Shown: positions 1 through 9,949 of the stretch, in pieces
Numbering within the stretch: position 1 is the stretch's first letter
Layout: each line of letters begins with the position of its first letter
DNA from: Ariolimax columbianus
Taxonomy: Eukaryota; Mollusca; Gastropoda; Stylommatophora; Arionidae
Direction: 5' to 3'
Length of the DNA stretch: 64,000 nt
Assembly (NCBI GenBank): GCA_036924085.1
Contig: JAVGWX010000003.1
Span: forward strand, 120,280,264 to 120,344,263
Translations under genes and position numbers: made by a program
The notes under the pieces: model-generated
The model's input: the letters and a program-made list of their open reading frames with translations, nothing else
What the model was told of the DNA's origin: nothing
Databases searched by the model: none

Positions 1-1285
1 GAGCTATGTACTCCGTAGCATTGGGATGAGGGCCGCAAGGAGTGTGTTAGACCAGTGTTTGTGTCAAGTTCTCCATGTCTGTCCGTGTCAAACTCCCTAT
101 TTTTATGTGTCCCGTCGCCAAGGCTTCTGATTGTGTCCTACATTTGATCAGCGTGACCCTTGCTGTGCTGAGAATACAAGGTTTGGAGAGGTATCGTGTA
201 ACCTCCGGGGGAGGGAGGGGCGAGCAGGAGGAAGTCAGCTTCAGTCCAAGCAGATAGGTCCTTGAGTAGTGATAATCTGGACTGAATTCTGGTGTTCAGT
301 TAAGCGGAACGTTGAACTCCATCATGGACTGGTCTCCCACGGCTTTAGCCAGGCATGAAATGCATCATAACAAACAGGATAACCAATCGACAGCACATCA
401 ATTCCCCAGAATAAAGTCCTTCATACCACCTGGTGAAGGAGATGTGAAATATAATCCAAACAGGAACCATGAAACACCGGAAAACTCGACACAAACACCA
501 GAGCGAGTTTAGAGCGCAGCCACTAAGGATACCAAAGATGATAAGGAAGTTGAGAATAATTATTTCATCAATGCTATAATTTCAGAACAAAAGTCTCAAT
601 AATTAACTCCATATAAGTTTAATTACATACAAGAGAAAACATATTGATGAGTTGGCAAAAGAAGTGGAAGAAGCTGAGGCATAAGGAAATATGAAAGATC
701 TGTACAACACCACAAAGGAACTTTGGAGAAGACCTACAACATCACCTAACCTATTTCAATTTTACTTGTAATGAATATGACATAAAAACAAACACTGAAA
801 AGACAAAGACTATGATGATATTGCATGAACACGTGCAGAGCAGTAACAAAAGTATCAAGCAAGTCAAGTCATCCCATAACCAGTGAGGTCTCTGGGGTTC
901 ACATGAAGACACCCCCACAACCCCATGCCACCACTCTCTGTCAGCTCCCGCTGCCTGTGCCTCCTCTGGTCGGAGATTTGTCCCATCTTTTATGTTGTCC
1001 TCCAATCTCTTTTTTTGACGACCTCTTCATCGTCCGACTTGCACCTTTCAGTAGAGGATCATATTTGCAAGACTGGTTGATCTTGATATGTTGCCGTACA
1101 AAGCGAGTTTCCTTCTTTTGATCGTTGCCAAGAGGGCTTCAAAAGGCCCTTTTGCTGTTTCAATTCTTTCTTGTATTTTATCATTTCTAACTCAGCCTTT
1201 GTGACATTTAGAAGTCTTTGGAAATATCTAATTTCCAAAGTCTATATCCTCCACTGGAGGTCATATGTAATTGCCCATGTCTCAC
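1..1285. other. Left-edge noncoding stretch with a LINE linker remnant
   Basis: No host exon was recognised here. On the plus strand near 640-735 the reading DELAKEVEEA followed by NMKDLYNTTKEL resembles the linker between endonuclease and reverse transcriptase in endonuclease/RT-type LINEs, broken by a stop. The remainder contains only short open frames without recognisable motifs. Ferlin exons downstream of the 44-bp exon at 2767-2810 could lie here or beyond the edge, but none could be identified. Confidence 0.3.
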
Positions 1286-1291
1286 ACGCAA

Positions 1292-1505
1292 GTATTGGAG
1301 TTCAAATACCTAGGTAGTATGTTCACTCATGACAGCTGAGTGGACAGAGAGATCGCACATAGAATTCAGAGGATGAACAGTGTTCCCTGTCAAATTGCAT
1401 CAATTTTGAAACATCTTTGAGTACTTCTTTTAGCTAAAAGGAGGCTGATCAGTGCACTATTTATGCCATCATTGTGTTACCAATGTCAAGCTTGCTCCTA
1501 ACTAG
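1292..1505 (+). mobile_element. LINE reverse-transcriptase C-terminal fragment (RTE-like)
   Basis: The plus frame reads FKYLGSMFTHDS, a stop, then VDREIAHRIQRMN and RRLISALFMPSLCYQ. This is the thumb/post-RT region of RTE-like LINEs (KYLGS, then a run of basic helices, then LCYQ). Several in-frame stops show it is a dead, 5'- and 3'-truncated copy. A better copy of the same family sits at 32700-33295. Confidence 0.7.
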
Positions 1506-1689
1506 AAATACATGCAAGTAAGATCTAGATCCATGAGATACGCTGTGTTAGAAGTGCAGCCAGAAAAACAATACGTGACCAAATCTGCAACACGACGCTG
1601 AGGCAGATAGTGTGGACAAACCCAGTTAGTGCCTACATATTGGTAACGGTTTACCATCTGTTCCAATCTGGTATGCAGTGTACACAAAA

Positions 1690-2475
1690 TAAATGTACAA
1701 CAACATCAAACTGTTACACACTATCAACAATGGCAAGTATAAGAGGCAGATTTGTGGTGACCTGAAGGTCATTGCCATCTTGATGGGTCTACAGCAGGAT
1801 TACACAAAGTTTTGCTGTTTCCTCTGTCTGTGTTACAGCCGTGCCAGAACTTCCCACTACAAGAAAAATGATTGGACCCAATGACAATCACTTGAACCGG
1901 GGAAAGATAAAGAACTTAACAAACCACTTGTAGAATCCCACAAGATCTTGTTCCCTTATCTCCACATCAAACTTGGACTAATGAAAAATGTGTAAAGGCC
2001 ATGGACCAAAATGGGATATGAAAATCTCCAAGACCTAGTGAGACCAGAATCAAGGAAGGTGTCATTGTCGGTCTACAAATACATTACCGTAGCTCTTCCT
2101 AGCAACGATTTGATGATTCCTCACATCTGATGAAAAATTAGCTTGGAATGCTTTCTAGCAAGTGGCAGCAAACTTTATAAGAAACAGCAAGGCTGACAAT
2201 TACCAGAAGATTGTAGAAGCCCGGTTGCAGCGATACAAAAGACTTGTGTCCAACATGTCCTTAAAAATACACTATTTGCGCTCTCATGTGGATTTCTTCT
2301 ATGCCAACTGTGGTGCTGTCAGTGATAAGCATAGGAATAGATTTCACCAGGATGTTACTACCTTCGGAAAAAAGGTACCAAGAGAAATGGAATGCAGCAA
2401 TGCTAGCAATGCTATTATTGGACACTTGTGAGATACTCCTGAAAAGGTATTACAAGCAAAAAGGCAGCGCTTTGA
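1690..2475 (+). pseudogene. Decayed copy of a multi-copy uncharacterised metazoan protein
   Basis: Broken plus-strand frames read ICGDLKVIAILMGLQ, then FCCFLCLC, then a stretch ending in MSLKIHYLRSHVDFF, then FHQDV and EKRYQEKWNAAMLA. I recognise this order (GDLKV..LMGLQ..FCCFLC..SLKIH.L.SH.DFF..FHQD..EKRYQ.KW) as an uncharacterised protein that recurs in many copies in arthropod and mollusc genomes and looks element-associated, although its function is not known to me. Frame changes around 2380 and stops near 1882 show it is not functional. It lies in antisense orientation inside the ferlin locus. Confidence 0.5.
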
Positions 2476-2766
2476 GAATTATTATATGGTATGTATATGA
2501 AATTGTGTAAAATTTGTTTTATATACATTTTTTTTAAACTAGAGGTAATCTGGTGGTTTAATGACTATATTTATTTTCAGCAGTTCAAACAACATAAAGA
2601 TAACTAAAATGTAACTTCATTTAATCTCAGAAATACAAAAAAAGTCAAAATTTGCTGTCCAGTGTTATTTATATAGATAAAAGTAACTAATAAATCTGAG
2701 TTTAATGAACTCATAAAAAACATACAATTTACGATCATGTGGATGTTAACAAAGATAAAGTTTTAC

Positions 2767-2810
2767 CTTTCTATGTCTTCCTCTTCATTATTTTCTTTGG
2801 CCACCATTTC
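2767..2810 (-). CDS. Ferlin exon, 44-bp exon after C2B
   Basis: On the minus strand an acceptor (cttcaacag) precedes 44 nt reading EMVAKENNEEEDIE plus two bases, followed by the donor gtaaaac. It enters in phase 0, exactly as the preceding exon (4310-4456) leaves, so the join reads GPGDVAP-EMVAKENNEEEDIE. In dysferlin and myoferlin the same position, right after C2B, holds an acidic stretch ending in (E)DIESNLL before C2C, so this is the start of the C2B-C2C linker. Ferlins are large tail-anchored multi-C2 proteins for Ca2+-dependent membrane fusion and repair. The exon is too short to call alone; phase and position carry the assignment. Confidence 0.75.
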
Positions 2811-3639
2811 CTGTTGAAGTATCAATTGTAATCTTCATGATAAACATTAACACATAAGAAAGTAAATGCTTTAAAAGCAATAGTTCCCAACAGTTTTTAG
2901 TCTCTGCTAAATAGCAACTTAGATCGTTCTACCACTATATATTATATATTTCCAATCATTATGTAATGGTAGTTCCATAGCAAACACTGGTGTCAGGGAT
3001 TAAATGTTCGATACTTCACTGTACAAGGCCACAGCTTGTTTATGAAGTGGGATGCCAGTCTTCTTTACTGCTTTTCGTAATCAACAGGAAGGACCACTCG
3101 CTTATCAACAGTAAGCAAAGTACCTATTTACCGCTGGGTCACTTGGAGCATGCTGACAATGAAAGTGCAACTGTGTATCTCTGCCATGAAAAACGAGTGA
3201 GCTTCCAATATGCTGATCAAACGATTCATGCTACATTTAATTTTAATATTTTCCCCTGTATTTTATTTTTGACACATACATTTTATCATCGCTATACTAT
3301 GTTATATTTCATTAATTTTTTTGTTATGTGTAATGTTTGAGCAGTTAACATTTTTTTTTAATAAAAAAAAGCACACACATGCACACGTGTGCCCCGTCGG
3401 TGTATGCATTCTCACACACATACACAAAAACATGTACACATAGATAGTCATGTGTTCTGTGTGTTTTTTTCTCTCTCTCTCTCTATCTATCTATCTATAA
3501 CTCAGTCTCTATTTCTAAATACTTTTAAGCATCTATTTTAACAAACCACCACAATTAAATTGTAAATTATTATTTCCAAATAGAAAGTTCTTCTTCAGGG
3601 TTTGTCCTGAAAAATACGTTATGATGGGTGTGTACGTAG
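2811..3639. other. Intron sequence with simple repeats
   Basis: This AT-rich ferlin intron sequence shows no recognisable coding motif. Around 3370-3430 it contains CA/TG-rich dinucleotide runs, and near 3470-3498 a (tc)n run followed by (tatc)n. Confidence 0.5.
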
Positions 3640-3895
3640 TTTACAGTGAGGCTGCAACATCTGCACCTTTCAAGGTGACACATTCAATTTCATCTGGCTT
3701 TTTGAGTACCGGGCTTGCCTTCTCACTGTGATCCCTATCCCTTGGCCAGACTATACTAGTGACTAGTGCAGTCTGTTTCCAGGGCCTCCTCTTTGAGGCG
3801 GTTTAGGGTCTTGGTCAGGTATGGTTCACAGACCCTTCTGCAAGCAACCAGCTAAAAAGCGCTGGCTATCAACGCATTCACTGTTGTATCTCGAC
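3640..3895 (-). mobile_element. Diverged SINE-like repeat, family C
   Basis: This is a diverged copy of the most frequent repeat in the window. Landmarks are gtttacagtgaggctg, tctgcacctttc, agtaccgggct, cttggccaga and the cagtctgtttcc core. Similar diverged copies are at 15905-16170, 21235-21480 and 54030-54290. Strand is given relative to the copies that end in a gaacgaacgaag tail. Confidence 0.6.
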
Positions 3896-4309
3896 CCAAC
3901 AATAGAAACGACCAGCCACATTTATTATTTTGTAAACAGCCTATCATACATCCTACATAAGAAATTGTATTTTTAGAATTCAAATATCATCCTAAATTTA
4001 TCTTCAATAATGCGCAATATTTTTATTTTTCAGAAAAGGAACAAATATTTGTTTTACTTCACTTGCTTACAAGTTATGTTATATCAAAATCTTTATATGA
4101 CATATAATTTATGTTATACTCATACTTACATGTTATGTTATAATCAAAAACTTCATATATACATATAATTTATGTTATACTAATTCTTACAAGTTATGAA
4201 ATATTAAAAACTTCATATCGACAAATTATATGTTATTCAAATACTTACAAGTTATGTTATATCAAAAACTTCATATGGACATGTAATTTATAATATTTTA
4301 AAAACTGAC

Positions 4310-4456
4310 CGGGGCAACATCCCCTGGTCCTAAGATACAGGCACTGATCTTAAGGTATCCTTTAGCACTTAAAGTTGCATCATCTGGGTCACTGAGCAGA
4401 ATCCACTTGTTGATAAAGGCATGACCAGGTTCTTTATACATCATTCTAAGGTCACA
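4310..4456 (-). CDS. Ferlin exon, C-terminal half of C2B
   Basis: The 147-nt exon (49 codons, phase 0 at both ends) lies between a pyrimidine-rich acceptor (tttctctttacag) and the donor gtcagt. It reads CDLRMMYKEPGHAF, NKWILLSDPDD and GYLKISACILGPGD. Ferlin C2B domains have the same block, with an (M/I)DVG.(I/V)Y.EP start, then KWLLLSDPDD, then GYLK and LG.GD. The best remembered match is to the dysferlin/myoferlin type. C2B is a beta-sandwich lipid/partner-binding module whose Ca2+ dependence varies between paralogues. The exon is intact and free of stops, as expected for a functional gene. Confidence 0.93.
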
Positions 4457-4964
4457 CTGTAAAGAGAAAAAAGAAAAAAATGACACATCCTGTAACAGAA
4501 ACAAACTACCTCACATTAGAAAATAGATGTCATTTCCTTCTACCAGATTCAGAAGCAATGAAGTAATTTTTGCAATAATTATTATCCCTCTTTATCTTTT
4601 TTGTGTTCGAATTGTAGCAGTTGCTAGTCATTAAATTATATTTTAAGCCATTATCTTCAACTTTGTTCATGAGGTATCTGTTTACCTTTCTATTCTACCA
4701 TTCAAATCCAGGTTCTTTATGCATTCTCCCTTATTCTCCTCTTTTGTGAGTTCTAGTCACAGAAATGTTTAGTGGATTTTATATATTCTATATCCTTGGA
4801 TATTCTTCATAGGTGTATGTGTGATTTTAATCAAACCATTCAATATTATAAGCCAAAAAATTAACTCTAGCATGTGCGTGACGTGCTACTTGAGGTGGAT
4901 TGGTGTAGCCATTCTTCTGCTATGTGGATTGCTATGTTAGATCTCTATCATCAAACATTAAACA

Positions 4965-5215
4965 GGGACGGAGTGAACTAGTGGTTAAATGACATGGCTC
5001 ACAATCCCAAGGCGCTGGGTTCGCTCCCCAATCACAGCACTGGCCGTTACCCCGGGAAAGCAAACCCTTAGAATTTGCAGGAGGAAGCAGACCCTTACAT
5101 AAAATGCTCGTCGAAGTCAGATAGACTGGGCCGACAGGTGTAATAAAAAACATAGTGCAATGTATACCGCCTTGTGGAAATACAGAAATAAGGTGAACGC
5201 AAATAAAACAAAAAA
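4965..5215 (+). mobile_element. tRNA-derived SINE, family A
   Basis: The head has a pol III box-A-like segment (actagtggttaaatgac) and a mutated box B (ggttcgctccc), followed by a tRNA-unrelated body (aagcaaacccttag, gaggaagcagacccttac, gggccgacagg) and a tail ending aataaggtgaacgcaaa. Four other copies are in this window: 15106-15357, 39126-39372, 40938-41188 (reverse, nested) and 48148-48332 (internally deleted). Confidence 0.85.
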
Positions 5216-5309
5216 ACTTTAAAGTACAATTTTCAAAGATTAGTCAAATTCAACATTTTTAACCCTTCCTGAAGATGAACTCAATGTAAGAGCGATTGGA
5301 GATTTTTGT

Positions 5310-5605
5310 CAAAGAGATTCGAATTTAAGAAATTAGTTGATCATCCGATTAGCTCTTCTGCACCTCCAGGCAGCCGGGAAAAGTCCTTTAACACTATGGA
5401 GCAATCTGTGAAGTATCTTGTGGGTCAGCGTTTCCTGATCCAGTCGTATGACATGACCGACCAAAGAAACCTCCCGGCTGTCCAGTGTTTCCAAGATTTG
5501 GTGGAAGCCTGTCAGCAGAAACCACCATGTTGCAAATGTAGTCCTGCCATCGGATGCCCAGGTTACGCCACATGTTGCGTATACGGAATGCCTAATCATG
5601 ATACG
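5310..5605 (-). mobile_element. LINE 3' coding fragment
   Basis: Broken minus-strand frames give GHPMAGLHLQHGGF, then LVGHVIRLDQETLTHKILH, then LPGGAEELIG. These match the C-terminal segment of the LINE at 9950-11045 (GHPMA..HLQHGGLC, TRKPLPTRYYT). It is a short, stop-containing, 5'-truncated copy. Confidence 0.6.
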
Positions 5606-5609
5606 TCAT

Positions 5610-6235
5610 GTTTTAGTAATGTGCAGGTTTCTGGGCTTTTCTACATATATTCTAACTTAATAATATCCAAAATCTTCTATGAATGAATTCCCTTTCTACA
5701 AACAAATTGTGACAGACCAGCATGGTTTCTGGTAACATTGATTAGAATAACTCATGTTTGTTCATTAACCTCTAAAACCATTGACATTTCCCTAGAAATG
5801 TATGTGGATGCTGAATTCAAATACTGTTTCCATTGATAATCAAAAGTTCTGAAAAAAAATATGTAATGAAGCAAACGCATATATAATTTTCACTTGCTTG
5901 CAAATTCATGAATTCTTATTAAATCAAGAAAATAATTCCAGATATATATAGTGTATCATTCAAAGCACATCAATTTGGTGCCAATTCTCTCACTTCACTT
6001 AGTCACTCCTCTTCTACCTAGGAGGTGTAGAGATTGTTTTGTATATACTTGCTATTGAGTGTGCAGGCAAACAGGTGATTGGTGTACAAATTATGATCAC
6101 AAATGTTTGTATTATGTCACTCAAAATCACAAAACTAAAATAAATTGGTAAAAAAAAAATAAACTCAATTCAAGAATAAAAATGTGGCCTTAAAATGAAG
6201 GCACACAGTAGTTTTTTTAAAACTATTTTCTCCAA
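5610..6235. other. AT-rich intron sequence, no gene seen
   Basis: This is noncoding. Near 5992-6050 there is a short piece (cttagtcactcctcttctacc) that recurs near 41740, 53865 and 55725, so it belongs to another low-copy interspersed repeat. Confidence 0.4.
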
Positions 6236-6284
6236 GTTGACGTCTGACAGTGTACTTCTTCTTCGTACGCTGTCAGACGTCAAC
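6236..6284. repeat. 20-bp inverted repeat at the LINE 3' end
   Basis: The left arm gttgacgtctgacagtgtac (6236-6255) and right arm (6265-6284) are reverse complements with one mismatch, around a 9-base loop ttcttcttc. The right arm is the 3' end of the LINE at 6265-9210 and contains its stop codon. The loop is the LINE's (gaa)n tail, so the left arm is a second copy of the same terminus in opposite orientation. Confidence 0.85.
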
Positions 6285-9210
6285 CTGTACTTTTTCGAAA
6301 AAAGCAGCGGTCATCCTGAGGCTGTCGACACTGCCATAGAGCTTGTCTAGTTTTGGCACTGGTGATGGACACATCTGCTTTCTCTGATCCTCGTATGTCG
6401 GGCAGTTTTGCAGCAAATGTTCAGCGGTCATTTTCCCGGTACCACACGAGCATTTGTCAGTGCCACCTATCTTCAATTTGTTGAATAGGTGGTACCTCAG
6501 TCTATTGTGGCCTGTGCGAAGTCTGAAGACCACGACCTGCTCTCTTCTGTTAAACTGGTAATAGGCATCGTTTTTTGTGTAGCCAGTATGTTCTGTTTCC
6601 CATTTGGTCATGTATCTAGCTCTAATAAGCCTTTTTGACTCTTCGTATGTCACACTAGTATCTGGTTGTGGTAGTCTTGCACCTTCTTTTGCCAGTCTGT
6701 CTGCCTCCTCGTTGCCTTGGATGTTACAGTGGGATGGAACCCACTGTACCACTACTCTTTTTGGTGCGGACTGCTGGCATAGTTGACAGAGTACTGCTCT
6801 TAAATCATTAAGTTCAGTATTTTTCTGGCTTTTTAGTGCTGTGACTACGGCCAGGGCATCTGTAAGCAGGACTATATGGCTTTCATACCTTTTACCTGTC
6901 ACCATTTCTTCTACAGCAGCCCTCAGTGCCTCTGCCTCCGCTCTGAAATTGCTTGTGTATTTTTGCAGTTGCCACTGATAGTGTTATTTTTCTGCCATTT
7001 TGTAGGCTCAGGAATACCCCTGCCCCTCCATTCTGTGTTGTTTGTTACAGAACCGACAGTGTATGCATGGGTCCAATCCATGCTTGGGTAGTTTTTCATT
7101 ATGTACCTCAGGGTTGTATCTCTTCTTTCTTTTTCAGTCTGGCTGTTTTTGTTTCCAATACCTGGTATATTTTCTACCACCTCTGGAAATATATGCTGCC
7201 TTCAGGTAGGTTATCGTACAGTAGGGATGGGCTTTGGTGTTGTTAGTGCGTTCATAGGGTCTTCATTCATCTTTGCTTTGGCTATTTCTGCAAAGTTTCT
7301 CCGCTTTAGTTTCCCATTTCCAAAATTTTTTAGTCTCTGATGTATTGGATGGTCAGTCAGTCTTCTGAGTTTCTCTGCTTGCTGCTGGGCTCTGCAGTCT
7401 CTTCTGTCGGTCATGGATTGCAGTTTTGTAATTTTTTCAAGTTCTACAATTGGCGTTGACTTCATGCCTCCTGTTATAACTCTCATGGCTTGGTTTTGAA
7501 GTTTGCTAATTTTATCGAAGTTCGCCTTTGCTGCTGTTGTCCATGCCACAATGCCATACTCGAGAACTGGTCTCACTCTTCCAGTGTACAGTTTCTTTAG
7601 TATACTTTCGTCTGCTCCCCAGCTTGTGCCAGCAAGTTTCCTCATGATTGCCATTCTTTCTCTGGCTCTCATTCGGTTTCTCTCGATCTTCTTCTTCTTC
7701 TTCGTACGCAGTCAGACAGTAACCGGTTTCTCTCGATCTGACTTTTCTATGTCATGCGCCGATCAAATGTGACTCCCAGGTAGTTTGGGTTGTTGTTTGG
7801 CCGCAGGTATTTGCTGTTAAGACTTATTTTGGTGTTTGTTTGAAAGCGAGAATATCGTACATGTTGTTATTTCCTCATTTATTTTGACCAGCCATGAGTT
7901 CGCCCACTCTTCCAGCGATGTTAGGGCCTGCTGCATCCGATTACTTGCTATGGTGAGATTCTTTTCATAGGTCCACATAGCCAGATCGTCTGCAAACATT
8001 GAGCTGTGGACTCTTCTTGGTATATTCTCTGTTATGTTATTTATATACACCAGGAAGAGTGTGGGTGACAGTACTCCCCCTTGGGGTACTCCCTGCTCAA
8101 GTGTCACCTTTTTGCTCATCTGCCCTTGTACTTGAACTCTGGCTGTTCTGTTTTTGAGGTAGTGACTGATCCATTTGTACATTTTCCCACAGACTTCACT
8201 TCTTCGTAGCTTGACTTTAAGTCCCTCTTTCCAGACCTTGTCAAATGCCTTTTCTAGATCCACCCAAACCGCTACTGTGTGTTTTTGCTCCTGGTAAGCA
8301 TCCTCTATTTCCTGGGCTATGAGAGTGATCTGATCCTCAGTGGATCTGTGCTGCCTAAAGCCTACTTGCTTTTGAATTAGTATGTGTTTTCTTCCAGATG
8401 CGACATCAGTCTGGTGTTTATCATACGTTCCATCAGTTTGCCTACACAGCTCAGTAGACTGATAGGCCTGTATCCATTTGGATCTGTTTTGTCTTTTCCT
8501 TTCTTTGGTACTGGTACAAGTACTGCATCTTTCCATGCTTGAGGTACAATACCCCTTTTCCAGCTTTGGTTCAGGACTGATAGTAACTTCCTCTTTGCTG
8601 TTTGGCCCAGCCCCATCAGCATTTCATTTGTTACCCAATCTTTTCCGGGTGATTTCCTTTTCTTTAAAGTTCTCATGGCCTCTTGCATTTCATTCATTGT
8701 TAGTTTTACCATCATGTGCTCTTCTGGTGCCATATTGATGTTGTCATGCCCCTTTTGTTCCTCCCTAATGTCTGTATGCCTATCTGTACGAACATCAATA
8801 TGGTTTGCTCTGGCATAATGTTCAATAAAGGCATTTGCTGCTTTTTTTCCTGCTTGATGGTAATTTGTTTGTTTGATGGAGTTTCGTCATTCATGGCTCT
8901 GACTAACTTCCATAGTTTGTTCCCATCTTTATCTAAATTGAGGCTTTCTGTTTTGTTTTTCCAGCTTTCTCATGTTATTTGGTTTAGAGTGTATTTGTAT
9001 TTCGCCGTGGTGGCTTTGAGGGTGATATTTGCCTCCATAGATTGTTCTCGCTCTGCCATGTTCCTAGCATTTGAGACTTCGTCTTCCGCTTTCTGCAATT
9101 CATCATTCCAATAGGGCTTGTAGTTTTTCCTTGCCCCTCTTGGGATGGTTTCAGTGGCAGCTTGCATTATTGCTTTGCTTAGGCTTTCCACCATGGGCTT
9201 CATATTGTGA
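6265..9210 (-). mobile_element. 5'-truncated LINE with reverse transcriptase and RNase H (I/Jockey-like)
   Basis: Reading on the minus strand from 9203: a post-endonuclease linker (ETIPRGARKNYKPYWND); RT motifs LKKRKSPGKD, PNGYRPISLLSCVGKLMER, GFRQHRSTEDQ, AVWVDLEKAFDKVW, GVPQGGVLSPTLF and the catalytic FADD (as SSMFADDLAMW); a connection region (RPVLEYGIVAW); then RNase H with TDALAVVTAL, VVQWVPSHCNIQGNEEADRLA, and a C-terminal cysteine motif CSCGTGKMTAEHLLQNCP. The stop codon sits in the terminal 20 bp before a (gaa)n tail. The endonuclease and ORF1 are absent, so it is 5'-truncated, and frameshifts near 8400 and 7680 make it inactive. It lies in the ferlin intron in the same orientation as the gene. 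Confidence 0.9.
7690..7723 (-). mobile_element. 34-bp LINE 3'-end micro-insertion with 16-bp target duplication
   Basis: Inside the LINE at 6265-9210, the 16-mer cggtttctctcgatct occurs at 7674-7689 and again at 7724-7739. The 34 bp between them read on the minus strand as gttactgtctgactgcgtac followed by a (gaa)n tail, which is the same family's 3' terminus. This is therefore a retroinsertion of only the last 20 or so nucleotides of a LINE plus its tail. Confidence 0.88.
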
Positions 9211-9240
9211 CAGTGTACGAAGAAGAAGAAGAAGAAGAAA
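9211..9240 (+). repeat. LINE 3' terminus and (gaa)n tail in reverse orientation at the LINE 5' junction
   Basis: The sequence gtgacagtgtac followed by about six gaa units abuts the truncated 5' end of the minus-strand LINE. The LINE body is therefore bounded on both sides by copies of its own 3' terminus in opposite orientations. The exon donor of the ferlin exon at 9291-9341 is only 50 bp away. Confidence 0.8.
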
Positions 9241-9290
9241 CCATTGTCTCAAGTAGCCAAATTAGACTGAAACATAATAAAATGGTTCAC

Positions 9291-9341
9291 CTTAAAGGAT
9301 CCCAACAAGGCATCTGCCCGTAATTTTCTTGAATTAAAAAC
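9291..9341 (-). CDS. Ferlin exon, central C2B strand
   Basis: Acceptor ttctgtaacag, 51 nt reading VFNSRKLRADALLGSFK, donor gtgaac; phase 0 at both ends. It falls between exon 11545-11739 (ending EILDEIVIFS) and exon 4310-4456 (starting CDLRMMY). The join restores the ferlin C2B consensus, in which a V.(N/D)S..LR.DALLGEF segment precedes the DVG.(I/V)Y segment. The exon was located by searching the intron for that missing piece, so recovering the right motif with correct phase supports the whole ferlin model. Confidence 0.92.
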
Positions 9342-9945
9342 CTGTTACAGAATGAATAAAAAAGTACATAAAAACATTTTAGTAGATGCTAAATTGAAAT
9401 TGAACCCAGTTCAACACGCATTATTGCATGAAATAATCATTTTTTTCCAAAAGACAATGTCTGTTGTCTTACAATGTGTTACCAGCAGCACGGAACAGAT
9501 GTTGCACTATTCAATAAAATTGCAGAAAGCATGCAGCAAACTATCTAAGTGCTCTAGCAGTGCAGGCTTCTGTAGCACTTTGTTTTGCATGTTAAGCTGC
9601 AATGCACTTATTCTTTGTCCCTTAATAAAAGTGTCCAAGATCCAAATATGAAGGACCTACTATACATGTAGCAAACAGTGATAAGAAGGGTAATCAATGG
9701 GACTGTCAACCTTATCATTAGATCAAAGGGCTAGCTACAGAAGATGTCACTACAAAAAAAAGAATGCATTGATGAAAAAAAACTATGAGTAAAATGTAAA
9801 AGATTGTATCATTGGCACATATCTAAATGTATAGAAAATTATTCAGATTCATGTTCACACACATTTACAAACATATATTGGCAATGATAAAACCAATTCA
9901 AAGAACATATAGATACAAGCACAACAGCCTTCTACTTCTTTGTCA
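9342..9945. other. Ferlin intron, no gene seen
   Basis: AT-rich intron sequence without recognisable coding or repeat structure. A 99-codon plus-strand open frame at 9352-9651 overlaps the ferlin exon edge in antisense and shows no known motif. Confidence 0.4.
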
Positions 9946-9949
9946 TTCA

